A DNA stretch of 64,000 bases, taken from Ulota crispa. Its lineage: Eukaryota > Streptophyta > Bryopsida > Orthotrichales > Orthotrichaceae. Where the stretch lies: assembly GCA_963920765.1 (NCBI GenBank), contig OY987249.1, forward strand, positions 4,880,188 through 4,944,187. The letters are read 5' to 3'. A program made the translations under genes and the position numbers. Below, in pieces: positions 37,052 to 47,687 of this stretch (the stretch's first letter is position 1; the number at the start of each line of letters is the position of its first letter). Under the pieces are notes generated by a model, which was not told where the DNA came from, made no database searches, and saw nothing but the letters and a program-made list of their open reading frames with translations.

Positions 37052-37469
37052 GGACATCTCCAATGCAGCCGTAATAGAGGCAGGCAAAACCCTGTCAGAT
37101 TGTGTGTCATACTACGTCAAATGCAGAGCAGGGACATTTCCCCAGTGCAGTAGCCCCAATGCACACAAGCTCTGACACTCACTAAACATGAGTTTTTAAT
37201 AGTTTATGTATTTTATAAGTGCTTATGTGTGACTGATTCATGTCAAAAGTATATGAAATTCTCTGAAATTGCATCAGTGTCAGAGTTGGAGTAGTATGCA
37301 TGACTCTCCAAATAGCGAAAATTTGCAGGGAAGGAGCTCTTATGTACAGAGCCCTGAAAAATATAATATGATTTACCTGCTGCATTAAAGCACATGTTTT
37401 TGCTCAAGTCCGGTTTAAAACAATGCACAAGCTTTTGCACAGCTCTTTTACGGCTGCATTGGGATGCCC
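37052..37469. mobile_element. Tourist-like (PIF/Harbinger-type) MITE
   Basis: The ends GGACATCTCCAATGCAGCC and GGCTGCATTGGGATGCCC are inverted repeats with TTA on each side (37049-37051 and 37470-37472). A 3-bp TTA duplication and a GGGCATCTCCAA-like end are characteristic of plant Tourist/Harbinger MITEs. The 418-bp interior is non-coding. Confidence 0.85.
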
Positions 37470-37843
37470 TTAATTGAGTACACCCTAAGCCAAAGTTAAC
37501 TAATATTTGGATTATATTTTCTGACTACAAAGGTAAGTTTAAACCCGTACAGGGCCAGGATGATGGGTAGCAAAATTTTAGAGGGCATACACATTCTCTA
37601 CAACTAGAATCTCCAAACAAGGACTAGCCCTCAATCAAGAGACCTCCCAAAGCATCCCAAAGCAATTTTACAGTGGTCAATGATCAGCAAAAGCTTCCAA
37701 GTTTTCAGCACTGTATGTTGTGGTTTTTATTTCAAGATTTTGAATTGTCAAGAATTAGTTCCAAACGCCATTTTTTTTTTCTTCTCCAGCTTTGCATAAG
37801 CAGCCGCATATCATTTTAGTCTGTGATATGAAGGACGTAGTAA

Positions 37844-38744
37844 TGTACAGTGCCCCTCAGTATGTTTACGTTCGGACTCATTTTGCATTTCAAAGAATTT
37901 TGGTTAAAATAGAATATAATTTGCATTTTTTAAACTTGAATCATGGTTTTGTAATCTTTATGCACTCCCAATCAAGCATACCAAATTTTAGTTCCAAAAA
38001 ATCAAAACCCTATTTTTGGTAAGGTGTTTTGTATTAAAATCATGATTTTACATGAAAATTAATTGAAGAAAATTGGTAATGAATTCTTGAGATTTGATTG
38101 CATGGGTATGTAGGAAACATCCATATACACCCTTTTCATGTTGAGAAAATATCATCAAGTAACACAAACATGATCTACAAAGAAATCAATGTCAAATCAA
38201 CATGGGGTGTGGTAGGACCACAATTTGTAAAATAGATATCTCTATTTTTTAATTAGATTTTGCTATTTGACTCATATGCTATGACTAAATTAGTACCTAT
38301 GAGCATGACAATATGTTCACTTAACCAAAAGCTAGTTAAAAAATAGAGATATCTATTTTACAAATTGTGGTCCTACCACACCCCATGTTGATTTGACATT
38401 GATTTCTTTGTAAATCATGTTTGTGTTACTTGATGATATTTTCTCAACATGAAAAGGGTGTATATGGATGTTTCCTACATACCCATGCAATCAAATCTCA
38501 AAAATTCATCACCAATTTTCTTCAATTAATTTTCATGTAAAACCATGGTTTTAATACAAAACAATTTACCAAAAATAGGGTTTTGATTTTTTGGAACTAA
38601 AATTTGGTATGCTTGATTGGGAGTGCATAAAGATTACAAAACCAGATTCAAGTTTAAAAAATGCAAATTATACTCTATTTTAACCAAAGTTCTTTGAAGG
38701 GCAAAATGAGCCCAAACGTAAACATACTGAGGGGCACTGTACAA
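37844..38744. mobile_element. Giant foldback element with Tc1-like ends
   Basis: Two arms of about 412 bp (37844-38256 and 38333-38744) are inverted copies around a loop of about 76 bp. The outermost sequence, TACAGTGCCCCTCAGTATG, has the CAGTG...GTATG form of Tc1-type termini and may sit at a TA target. There is no transposase. Open frames in the arms are mirror images of repeat DNA. The arms differ at a modest number of sites, so the element is not freshly formed. Confidence 0.85.
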
Positions 38745-38925
38745 TGTACAAACAACCAAAAGGCTGTGGAGCAAATCAGGTTTGGCTTGAATATGCAGAG
38801 AAGTCAAAACATTCACTCAATTCTGCATTGTCTTTAAAAACAATTTTTATTTATTTTAAATCAAAGACTGTTTTTTTTCATTAGAATGATGTTAACCAAA
38901 GGTGACCAATCATTTGCTCATCCAA

Positions 38926-39116
38926 TATAGTAGTGCCTGGCTAAGATGAAGGTATCCGAACATAATATACATTTCATCTTAAGAGAGCATTCATTATAGC
39001 CAAATACCCCTTGCAACTCCCCAATACTGAACCTGCTAGGCTACTTCCATGTTAAGGATAATGATCTTATCCAAGCATTTTTCTTACACAGGTTCATCTT
39101 AGCCAGGTACTATTGT
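38926..39116. mobile_element. Short MITE-like element
   Basis: TAGTGCCTGGCTAAGATGAA at the left is matched by TTCATCTTAGCCAGGTACTA at the right, about 190 bp in all. No coding. The family is not assigned. Confidence 0.6.
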
Positions 39117-40015
39117 AGAGAGATTTAGGGCTATTTTGGACTCAAACATTCAAAATCTTGCTATAAACGAGGCTTTCTAAGAGCATATCAATGCAATTTG
39201 CTACATGTCCTTGTCATTGTAAGATAGGTAGCTCAGAAAGCAACACTTTAAAGGCCAATTTTTTTTCATGGGCATTTTGAGATAAGAAGGTTTTGTCTAA
39301 TTTCTATACAAAGAGAAATGGATGTCAAATGTAACTCAATTTTTTTTGTATTTTGTGAAGCATTATTATATTGTTGATGATTTTTTAAAGTTTTTTGTAG
39401 TAGGCACCTATTTGTGATTCTAGATCTCCCATAAATCATTCCCCTCCAACTTGTAAAGAGATGAAGTGAAATCAAGGAGTATGATTGGCTCTTGTAATTG
39501 AATACACCTTCTTTTCATGACTACAAAGAGTTCATTCAAAAACCACCTCATATCCATTCTTGAGCTACGTATAGAAGGCTTTTCAAGAGAGGTTGCAATT
39601 CAAGTTACCTACCTTACATGTTCATCCTACTTTCAGATTCAAGGGACTCAATCATGCTCACAACATTTACTCCGCGCACACAAGTGGTGAACCAATCAAA
39701 ACTCATATTCTTTTAGATGTCAAAGGAAATTACTTCAAAACTACACCTAAGTACAAAAACTTATGTAAATTTAATCTTCGAGGAGGGTTTCAGAGGTTGG
39801 ATATCTTTACATAATAGAACCCCTTAACTTGAGCAACCTTTATATAGGAGTTACTTTCATCCATTTTGGTGTGTGAAAAATCTTCTTACAAGTTGCATTA
39901 GAGCGCTTTAATTCATGATAAACCACACATATAATCTTAATACATGTAACATTCTACTATTACATTTGTCACTAATTCCAATTTACATAGTACCGTCCTG
40001 TTAATTTTGACACGT
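39117..40015. other. AT-rich DNA, nothing recognised
   Basis: No gene or repeat boundary is supported. Confidence 0.4.
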
Positions 40016-40108
40016 AACCCCCTAAAGTTGCATGCCATTTCATGTAAACCCCTAAAATCGCAATGCCATTTCATGTAACCCTCTAAAATTGAATGCCATT
40101 TCATGCAA
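40016..40108. repeat. 31-bp tandem repeat, three copies
   Basis: Units of the form ACCCCTAAAATCGCAATGCC followed by ATTTCATGTA recur three times with a few changes. The minus-strand frame through it reads as a repeated MKWH...GL peptide, which I regard as a repeat artefact. Confidence 0.8.
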
Positions 40109-41193
40109 CTAGCACTCAACACATAACATATCTAAATTAACAAAAAAAAATCAAGTTTATCCGACTATCCTATTTTTCTATGTCTATCATTACAACAAAA
40201 ATGTGTCCTAAACAATTGGTTCACAATGAGTTAAAAATGTCCATAATAATTATAATTACATTTTTTGATAATTGTTATGAACATTTGCAGTCATTATGGA
40301 TTAATAACTTACAACATGTCTTTCTTGTAATTTTTCATAAAAATTGTGTCGCTAAAATTAAGTGATTGATCAATTCAACCCCGACCATGGACACACCTCA
40401 CATCTTCACTTCCTCCCATTGCAAACCCCACACACAAACAACAACGACAATACAATATAAGATTCAATGGTGGTGCAAAGTTGTGTGGTGAGAAAAGCTA
40501 CAAAAATTTATAGGTGGGTTTTCTATTGCTGGATTTTGCAATTTGTAACTTTTGTTTCACTCTAGTAAAGCAAGAATCAACACTAAGAATGACTTTGTCC
40601 TTATAACGCTACCTTGCTTTTTGAAAAGTGCCAGCCGACTCAAGCTTGCATATGTAGCATCAATGCAAAGCCTCCTCTCGTAGGTGGATCCAACGATATT
40701 TCATGTCAAAAAGAAATTTTCATACACACTGCATTTGTGAATATGTATACTCTAGACACACTCATTTCAGAAAATATTTTGTTTCTGCGCCTGGAAAACT
40801 CAGGTACTGAGAAACCAGTCAATAGCACAAGCCTGTGCAAGCATTTCCCCGATTTCTTTGCAAATTGCAAGGTATTTTTTTCTATCAAAATAAGTTTAGG
40901 TATCTGTTGTACCAACAGAGACATCAGGAATATCCTTGCAATTAGTAAATTTTATTGTAGCAATCGTATCACAAAATGTGGCTAATTTAAACATTTAAAT
41001 CATGGGTGACTGATTAACCCACAAACGTCAACTTGATTCAAAGTAAAACCTCACTATAAATCAATATAGGCATGTAACCTTCTCTCCCCTATTGGTTCTT
41101 CTCTAAAAAGACAAACATGTCACTAGAAGTTGTTTCACAACACTCTCCAAGCCAATCAAAAGGAGGGGTTCAAAAGGACGTATCCTTTTATAT
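40109..41193. other. AT-rich DNA, nothing recognised
   Basis: A 123-codon plus-strand frame (40614-40985) is Cys-containing but matches no family I recognise. There is no promoter or splice context to support it. Confidence 0.35.
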
Positions 41194-41569
41194 AGGGTCT
41201 TGATACTGCCACCCCCCTTTTTGATATTGCCACACCTCTCTTTTACATCATTGTTCAATTTTTAGTGGTTTTTGGGGAAATTTTATAATATCTATATATA
41301 GAATTAAATATGTATAAAACCAAGTGGTTTTTTCTTTGGTGTTTTTCAAAATGAAAAACTGCAATCAAATTTTTTGATAAGAAAAGACAACACTCTACTA
41401 TCTTTTCTTATCAAAAAATTTAATTGCGGTTTTTCATTTTGAAAAACACCAAAAAAAAATCACTTGGTTTTATACATATTTAACTCTAAATTTTAGAAAA
41501 AATTGTCTCCAAAAACCACTAAAATTTGAACAATGATGTAAAAGAGGGGGGTGGCAGTATCAAGACTCT
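41194..41569. mobile_element. Foldback element, about 375 bp
   Basis: AGGGTCTTGATACTGCCACC is mirrored by GGTGGCAGTATCAAGACTCT. The arms continue to the centre (GAAAAACTGCAATCAAATTTTTTGA and its inverse, 41352-41430). The flanks are TATA-rich, so a TA target is possible. Confidence 0.75.
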
Positions 41570-41801
41570 TTATATATACATATAAATGGAGCAAATTGGT
41601 TATAGTTTTACCAAATTTAGAACAATGTGGACTAGTCCTTCCATTTATTACCCAAAAGAATGTGAACAACAAAGAATTGGCAATTCCAAAAAAATGTCCT
41701 ACTTACAATATTGGCTTTGAAGCAATAAACTGAGCAACTCAGATTCACTGCTAGAGTTCACCCCTTTTTGAAAAAAGAGAGAAAAATTTGATATTACATT
41801 A

Positions 41802-41938
41802 AGGTAGGAGGTTCATAAACCGACCATGTTCTACATTTATCTCCTATTTAAGAACAAATAACATGTTCCTTGGAATATCTGTTACTATCATTGATGAAGT
41901 AGGTATGTTTTAAGGGACAATTTATGGACCTCCTACCT
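41802..41938. mobile_element. Short TA-flanked MITE
   Basis: AGGTAGGAGGTTCATAAACC and ATTTATGGACCTCCTACCT are inverted ends, TA on both sides. It shares ends and an internal ATCATTGATGAAGT block with the 26258 element. Confidence 0.8.
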
Positions 41939-42050
41939 TATGTTCTCAAATGCTCCATTTGTATGGTATCATACCCTTTTTCAACAAAAAAGAAGCAGCA
42001 AAGAGGAAAATGATAAAAATTGAAATATGTTGCAAATGCCTTAAACTTAA

Positions 42051-42192
42051 CCCTTAAACGTCCCAAACGCCAATTGTGGCCATATGTCCACTGTATACTA
42101 ATCTAGCAAAACACGTTGTTCAGCAATTTGATTGCAAGGGTATTTTCAAAAAATACAGTCCCATAGAGCAGCTCCTGAGGGCCGTTCAGGGG
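42051..42192. mobile_element. Short TTAA-flanked element P8
   Basis: TTAA then CCCTTAAACGTCCC at the left and GGGCCGTTCAGGGG then TTAA at the right. At 142 bp it is far shorter than P1-P7 and closer to P9. Non-coding. Confidence 0.65.
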
Positions 42193-42337
42193 TTAATATC
42201 CTATGAAAGACATCTGGAGAATCACGTAGTTGTGAAACTACGGTGTTGATTAGCTGTGCATTAAACCAATACTTGAATGCATTGGAACAGCATTTTCCAT
42301 AATAATGTCCACTAAGTTAAGACTATAACTTTTGTAA

Positions 42338-42647
42338 GAACATCTCCACAAGTCCAAGCTCTTTCAAAGTTTTCTATCTATTTTAGCAAGCCCTCAAGCC
42401 CCTTGATTTCCACCCATGCTTTTCAAATAGGTGGTTTTGCACTCCAACACATCCCATAAATAGTCAATTGATTACTTATCAAGAGTAGAGGATAAAATCC
42501 ACTAAACTTAAGATCACTGATGATGAATTGTGACTTGAAGGGCCATTGCTAAACACAATAAGACAAAATGTCTTGAGAGGGTTTTGAAAGGGGCCTCAAC
42601 ACTTTTCATCCACTTTGAGTCTATTGGAATCACTGGTGGAGCTGCTC
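42338..42647. mobile_element. Tourist-like MITE with TAA duplication
   Basis: GAACATCTCCACAAGTCC and the inverse of GAGCAGCTCCACCAGTGA form the ends, with TAA on each side (42335-42337 and 42648-42650). The 3-bp TWA target and terminal sequence suit the PIF/Harbinger group. Confidence 0.7.
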
Positions 42648-42881
42648 TAAGCACCTGCTCCAACTTGTGGTCAACGTTTGGAGAGATTTTTGAGCTTCAC
42701 TTGCTAATATCTGGGCATTTTCTATTCTCAACTTTTTTTTTCTAGCTTGCACCAGATATTCTCTAAATTTGTACTATAATTTTGCATACATTTGAAGTTT
42801 GGGCTAAATTTTGTTTGCATATTAATTAACTAACATTACACTAATTGCAGATTTTCCGCCCCCAGCCCCCTCATTGGTTAA

Positions 42882-43770
42882 CCCCTAGCAAACTTTTCAC
42901 CAAAAACTCTTCAAAACTGCCTTTTCTTTAGAGCCTTCAACCAAATTTGAAAACAAAAACATTTTTATGCATGTGTGACCGTAGGATCCTGTAGAAGAAT
43001 GGCTATAGAAGATGTGGAAATTTTATTAGAGTTTTCCACCACGTGGATTGGAAGTTAGAATGGTTTAAATATTCAAAAACATCTTGTGAAAAATCAGGTA
43101 GCTACCCTTCAGAAGGTGAAATTTCTAAGGAAAAAAGGCTGTGTTGGTGGTGTTTCTCTAAATTCCTTATTCCACCTAAGTAAAGTACATGTCAAAAAAG
43201 TTTCAAATCATTTGGAATTGTATAACATCTAGAAAAAAATTAGTAAGTAAAAAGAAATAGAGAATTATTCAAAACACATAATTGTTAAGAATTTAATTAT
43301 GGAAATGAAAAATTCCAATCCCAGTGGTCATAATGTTGTCATAAACAATCTTCATCCTTTGGTTTTGTTTTTCTTCCAAAATGTTGAAAATTGAGTAAAA
43401 TAAAGGACTTCAAAGTTTATTTTGGAGAAGAGAATCCATAACTGCCCACAAACAAAAAATCCTCATAACTTTCATCTTGTTGATCCAAACGGAATGATTT
43501 GAAGCTTCCTACATTCACATAAATCTCCTAAACCAACTTTAAAATTTTGTTTTTGAAAAAAGTAATTTTTAAAAATTTGCCCAAGCTACTTGACAAACAT
43601 AAAAAACAACATATTAGGCCATAAGTTTTACTCATAATTCCAAATGTCATGAATTTTAGTGCATATGAAAGATAAACCTTGTCCCTACATTCTATTAAAA
43701 CTTCAGCTCCAATCACAGGTACTTGCCCAAAATTGCTATGTTTCTAAAAAAGGGGTTTGGTCCTTTAGGG
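42882..43770 (+). mobile_element. TTAA-type element P6
   Basis: TTAA-CCCCTAGCAAAC at the left and GGGTTTGGTCCTTTAGGG-TTAA at the right. The interior includes the family CATAACTTTCATCTTGTTGAT block, in the opposite orientation to P1. Confidence 0.75.
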
Positions 43771-43982
43771 TTAAGGTATGTTGGCCATCTTCTTTAGAGA
43801 AGTGATCCCAAATGTGGTTTTCATAATTAGCTCCAGTGGGTAAGAAACAAAGCATCAAAACCCTTTGGTGCATGATTGGATGAAATTCAATCTCTACTAA
43901 GTGGCGGTTCAAATTATATCCTATATGTCCCACATCCAATGATCAAATGCATTAAATTAGCGGTAGGTGCTTGCTGCACTAC

Positions 43983-44263
43983 CATAACATTTAGTAGCAC
44001 TACCAGGTGCTGCCTTCCCTCTAGATGAAATGGTGTGGAATATTCCAAACCCATCTTTAGCTATGGAGGCACTTGACTGAATTTGTTAACGAGTTTATGA
44101 AAGAGAGGCTCAGTTTAATGCACATACGTCGATGTGGGGGCCAGCCATGTCAGAAAAAATAAAATAAAAATAAAAATAAATAAATAAATTGTCATGATGA
44201 AGTTTGTGGATGATACTTGAAGAGAGGGAAAAGCAGCCTCTCTTCAAGCTACTAAATGTTATG
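43983..44263 (+). mobile_element. MITE R4, copy 2
   Basis: CATAACATTTAGTAGC and GCTACTAAATGTTATG are perfect inverted ends. The interior matches 1295-1636. Confidence 0.85.
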
Positions 44264-45265
44264 TACACATTTACTGTTAAAGTTTTATTGAGATTTTTAT
44301 ATGTTATATAGAATGCAAAGTAAAAAATAATAATAAGTCTTGGAGATGTGACATTACAGAGGTCAAATACATGTGATATTACAAAAATCATTGTGATTTT
44401 AATAGTATGATTAGCAGCTGGCATTTGCTATGTTACGCATTCATAGAATGTTGTATGTTAGATAAAATGCAAAGTAAAAGTTTCAGTAAATCTTCAAATT
44501 GTATTTATGTGATAATATCACAAAGAGTGAAGTCATGATATTATAGAGATGCAGGTATGATATTACTGTTGTCACTGTGGTTTTAGTAGTATGATTTTCA
44601 AATCGCGTGTTCAAAGGCGTGTTATTTTAACAATTCAGGATGTCACTTTAGCAATTCCCTTAAAAAAATCAATTTATTTGCTAAACTCCAGTCAAACTAA
44701 TAACATCAAGTAAATATAGATCCGATAATTCTTACTATTTTTTTACACATGACTTCAATGCCAAAGCTTGCTTTTATAAAACTCAAGTATAAAATCCACT
44801 TAAATTCAACATGTTACGGTCTTACGGATAATGCCATACTCAACTCTAGTTTGCTCAATTCCATAATTATGGAATTAACACAAACTAACCTCACATGGAG
44901 CACGATTAGCCTTGTTTTTAGTGATATAGAGGTATGAAGGACGGCTTTTGACACTAAAGGTATGTTTCAAGTGCCAAAACCATTGAAAGATTTTAACAAC
45001 ATGGATGCCATTGAAATCGTGCAATGGTTTTGGCACTTGTAGGCACACCTTTAATACTAGAGGCCCAGGCCTCGTTTAGACATGTATCTATATCTGTATC
45101 ATTGAGAATAAAGCTTACCATGCTGGCATGCTCTAGGCAAAGTGAATTTGATGGACGATTTTTTATTTCCAATCCTTACAACATTGCATAATGTTGAAAT
45201 AATTTAATGATTTTGGCACTTGGAAAAACATCTTTTGTACCAAAAGCTTGGTTGAGTTTAGAATT
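44264..45265. other. AT-rich DNA with a local inverted repeat
   Basis: No gene. AAGTGCCAAAACCATTG at about 44970 is inverted as CAATGGTTTTGGCACTT at about 45023, a possible small foldback remnant. Confidence 0.4.
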
Positions 45266-45602
45266 CACTACAAGGAAACAATGTCCAAATTGACATGTCC
45301 AAACTGACAAAAATGTTCAACTTGACAAAATTTTAACAAAAATATGTCCAAATTGACAAAAAGTGTTCAAATTGACATTGCTCCCTTGTAGTAAGGAATA
45401 TTGATTTTTCAACAATCATTGTTATACTTGGAGAAAAGTGCATTTGAGTGTCAATTTGATTATAATAAAATTGAGCAGTGTCAATTGGAATTTTTTTGTC
45501 AATTAAGTTACGCTGATTTGGACATTTTTTTGACAATTTGGACATGTTTCAGCCAAATTTTTGTCAAGTTGGACATGTTGCTGCAAAAAAATTCTTATAG
45601 TG
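45266..45602. mobile_element. CACTA-type element or nested pair
   Basis: It begins CACTACAAGGAAACAATGTC. A first inverted end, GACATTGCTCCCTTGTAGTA, is at 45393 and a second, TTCTTATAGTG, at 45602. It is either a 128-bp element followed by a degraded relative, or one 337-bp element. Repeated GTCCAAATTGACA motifs fill it, as in the 33975 element. Confidence 0.6.
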
Positions 45603-46198
45603 AAGGTTAGATAACAATTATTTTGAGGGCTTTTCAAAATATAATGTGAGAGCATAATTGACCCAAGACAATGGATGGAGTTGTAACTTCATTTTTGTTA
45701 GTGGAGGCTAGTTGGTGGCAAAGTTGTCTTGTCAAATAGAATTTGGGATTTGGTTGTTCTGTTCTTTGTTTAATGCCCAATGTCGTGCATGACAAATGTC
45801 AAGTATGCCTGACATTTTTTTCTAATAAGGCCATATTTAACAACTAAAATAATTTGAAAATTTACTTTAAATAAGACCCAAATTTTAGAATCTTAATAAG
45901 TGTTTATTAAATTGAGGTACTTCAATGAAATGAAATATTAATATGTCAAGATCAGAAATAGAAAAGGCTTTATTTGAAAATTAATTTTAAAATTGAATTT
46001 ACTAAACGGACAAAGGGACTTTTTTCCGTCTATGACGTCGTGTTTCTCAAGTTGTCGCCATGTCAAAAAAAACAACACTAACTTGGTGATATTGTTGAGT
46101 ACTTTTAGCGCTACAAGCCTAGAACACAACCATAACAACACATAATTTGGACAAGCCCTCTCAAAACAACGTCCTAACACTGCAAATTTGCTAATTTC
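45603..46198. other. AT-rich DNA, nothing recognised
   Basis: No supportable feature between the repeat and the GC-rich island. Confidence 0.4.
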
Positions 46199-47550
46199 CT
46201 AGTGTCCTAAATCATCCGCTAGAAAGTGACTGTGCTTGAATGCTGTATTGCGTAAAGACTGCAATGGCTTATTAGTAGCTTCTCCGCAACAGCTTGCAAA
46301 AGCTTGTAGATTTTTTCTGGTGCCTAGATTTTGCAACAGAAGTGCAGATAGTGGGGATTTCTCTGCAACAGGAGTGGGGATTTCTCTGCAACAGGAGTGG
46401 GGATTTCTCTGCAACAAGAGTGGGGATTTGACTGCAACAAGAGTGAGGATGTAGTAGACACAAATTTCTTTGGACCCGTAGTAGCGCAGAACCTGCCAGT
46501 TCCCAGTCCGGAACCCCGTCTCCGCGTTGATGATGCCCTTTATCTCCCATGGCCCGCCTGGATGACGGAATTCCGACCGAAGACTGATGGCGCATGACGT
46601 GGGACGACGTATGAAGTGTGAGCCGCCCCCACGTGGAGCACGCTCCCACCGAAATGCCGAAGCGAATCCTGAAGGCCCAGGACCTGCCTGGATGACGGAA
46701 GTCGCAGCGAATGCTTGCGACCGAAGACCTTCAGTTGCATGCAACAAGCCCTGCGTCGGATCACCAACTGTTGTAGGACACTGGAAGTCTGGAATGGTAG
46801 ATGGTAAAGAATTTCTCTTGCTGCGAAGCGGTATAACTCTAGAAAGTGCAAGCTCGTGACCCTCGTGGTCACCGTCCGAGTGTCCGACTGTGTAGACTAC
46901 CAAGATGGTTTAGGCTGCTGAATAGCTGAAACACGTATGGTACACAGTCGATCACTTACTGACTCACTTATGGTTGTGAGCCTGGGAAGTTTGGAACTAT
47001 TGTTGTTAAAACGAGCTCTTGGGCTGTATTACTACTGCGCATACATAATTGTCGCGGGGGGAGCTCGTGCAGTGGCGCTTCATCACTTAACCAATACTAG
47101 CCCGATGCCCCGGCTCGTTGGTTGCTATATCTTGACAGTCGTTACTTCGAGTAAGAGCATCTGCAGCTTGAGTTCATAGAAGATCACGCTATCCAAGGAC
47201 CTGCACTTGGCGCCTTAGTTACTGCCACATCGCACGGCGTTGTGCCAATTGTTGACAAATGATTTCTCCCTAATCTTCCCATCTTGGAAGACTAGTGTAC
47301 AAAGTTACAAACCCAAAGTAGTTTTTGGTTTTTCTGCATCCTAACAGGAGTACCTAGAAAACAAATGAAGGATAGCTTGATAAAACTATTATTCATACGA
47401 TACTCATTTTTGGTGGCGTGGCCAAATTCTACAAAGAGTGGCAGCTTCTTCCCGGGAAACGTACGGAGTGCGGGAGACCCCGGTACCGCATGTTCTAGCG
47501 CACCGCCGAGCGGATGCTGTAAGTGCAAGCACGACTTTGAGTTGCAGAGC
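46199..47550. other. GC-rich, low-copy-looking island upstream of the membrane gene
   Basis: Composition changes sharply here. A minus-strand frame of 234 codons (46199-46903) and several overlapping frames stay open, mainly through the 24-bp repeat. None has a recognisable domain, so I do not call a gene. GCCTGGATGACGGAA occurs twice (about 46555 and 46687), each followed by GACCGAAGAC after different spacing. It may contain an upstream exon or promoter of the 47688 gene. Confidence 0.4.
46350..46447. repeat. 24-bp tandem repeat, about four copies
   Basis: The unit GGATTTCTCTGCAACAGGAG plus TGGG repeats with small changes. A multiple of three keeps frames open on both strands. Confidence 0.9.
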
Positions 47551-47551
47551 G

Positions 47552-47564
47552 CTGGCTATATATG
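47552..47564 (+). promoter_or_regulatory. Possible TATA element
   Basis: GGCTATATATGTG lies about 125 bp upstream of the chosen ATG in otherwise GC-rich DNA. This is suggestive only. Confidence 0.3.
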
Positions 47565-47687
47565 TGTGCTGCTGGAAGACTATACTGCTAACCTTTGACG
47601 TTGTTACAGGAGTTGAGGTTGGGGTGCCGGTCGATTGCAAGCAGCAGTGGTCAACCTGGACTTAATTTTGGCTTGCTCTGTACTACT

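Noticed and set aside
37844-38744. Genes from the mirrored open frames in the foldback arms
   Set aside because: The same peptide appears on opposite strands because the arms are inverted copies. There is no coding constraint.
40016-40108. Repeated MKWH...GL peptide on the minus strand
   Set aside because: It is a translation artefact of a 31-bp tandem repeat.
46199-46903. 234-codon minus-strand frame as a gene
   Set aside because: Much of it is kept open by the 24-bp tandem repeat, it has no recognisable domain, and comparable frames overlap it on both strands.
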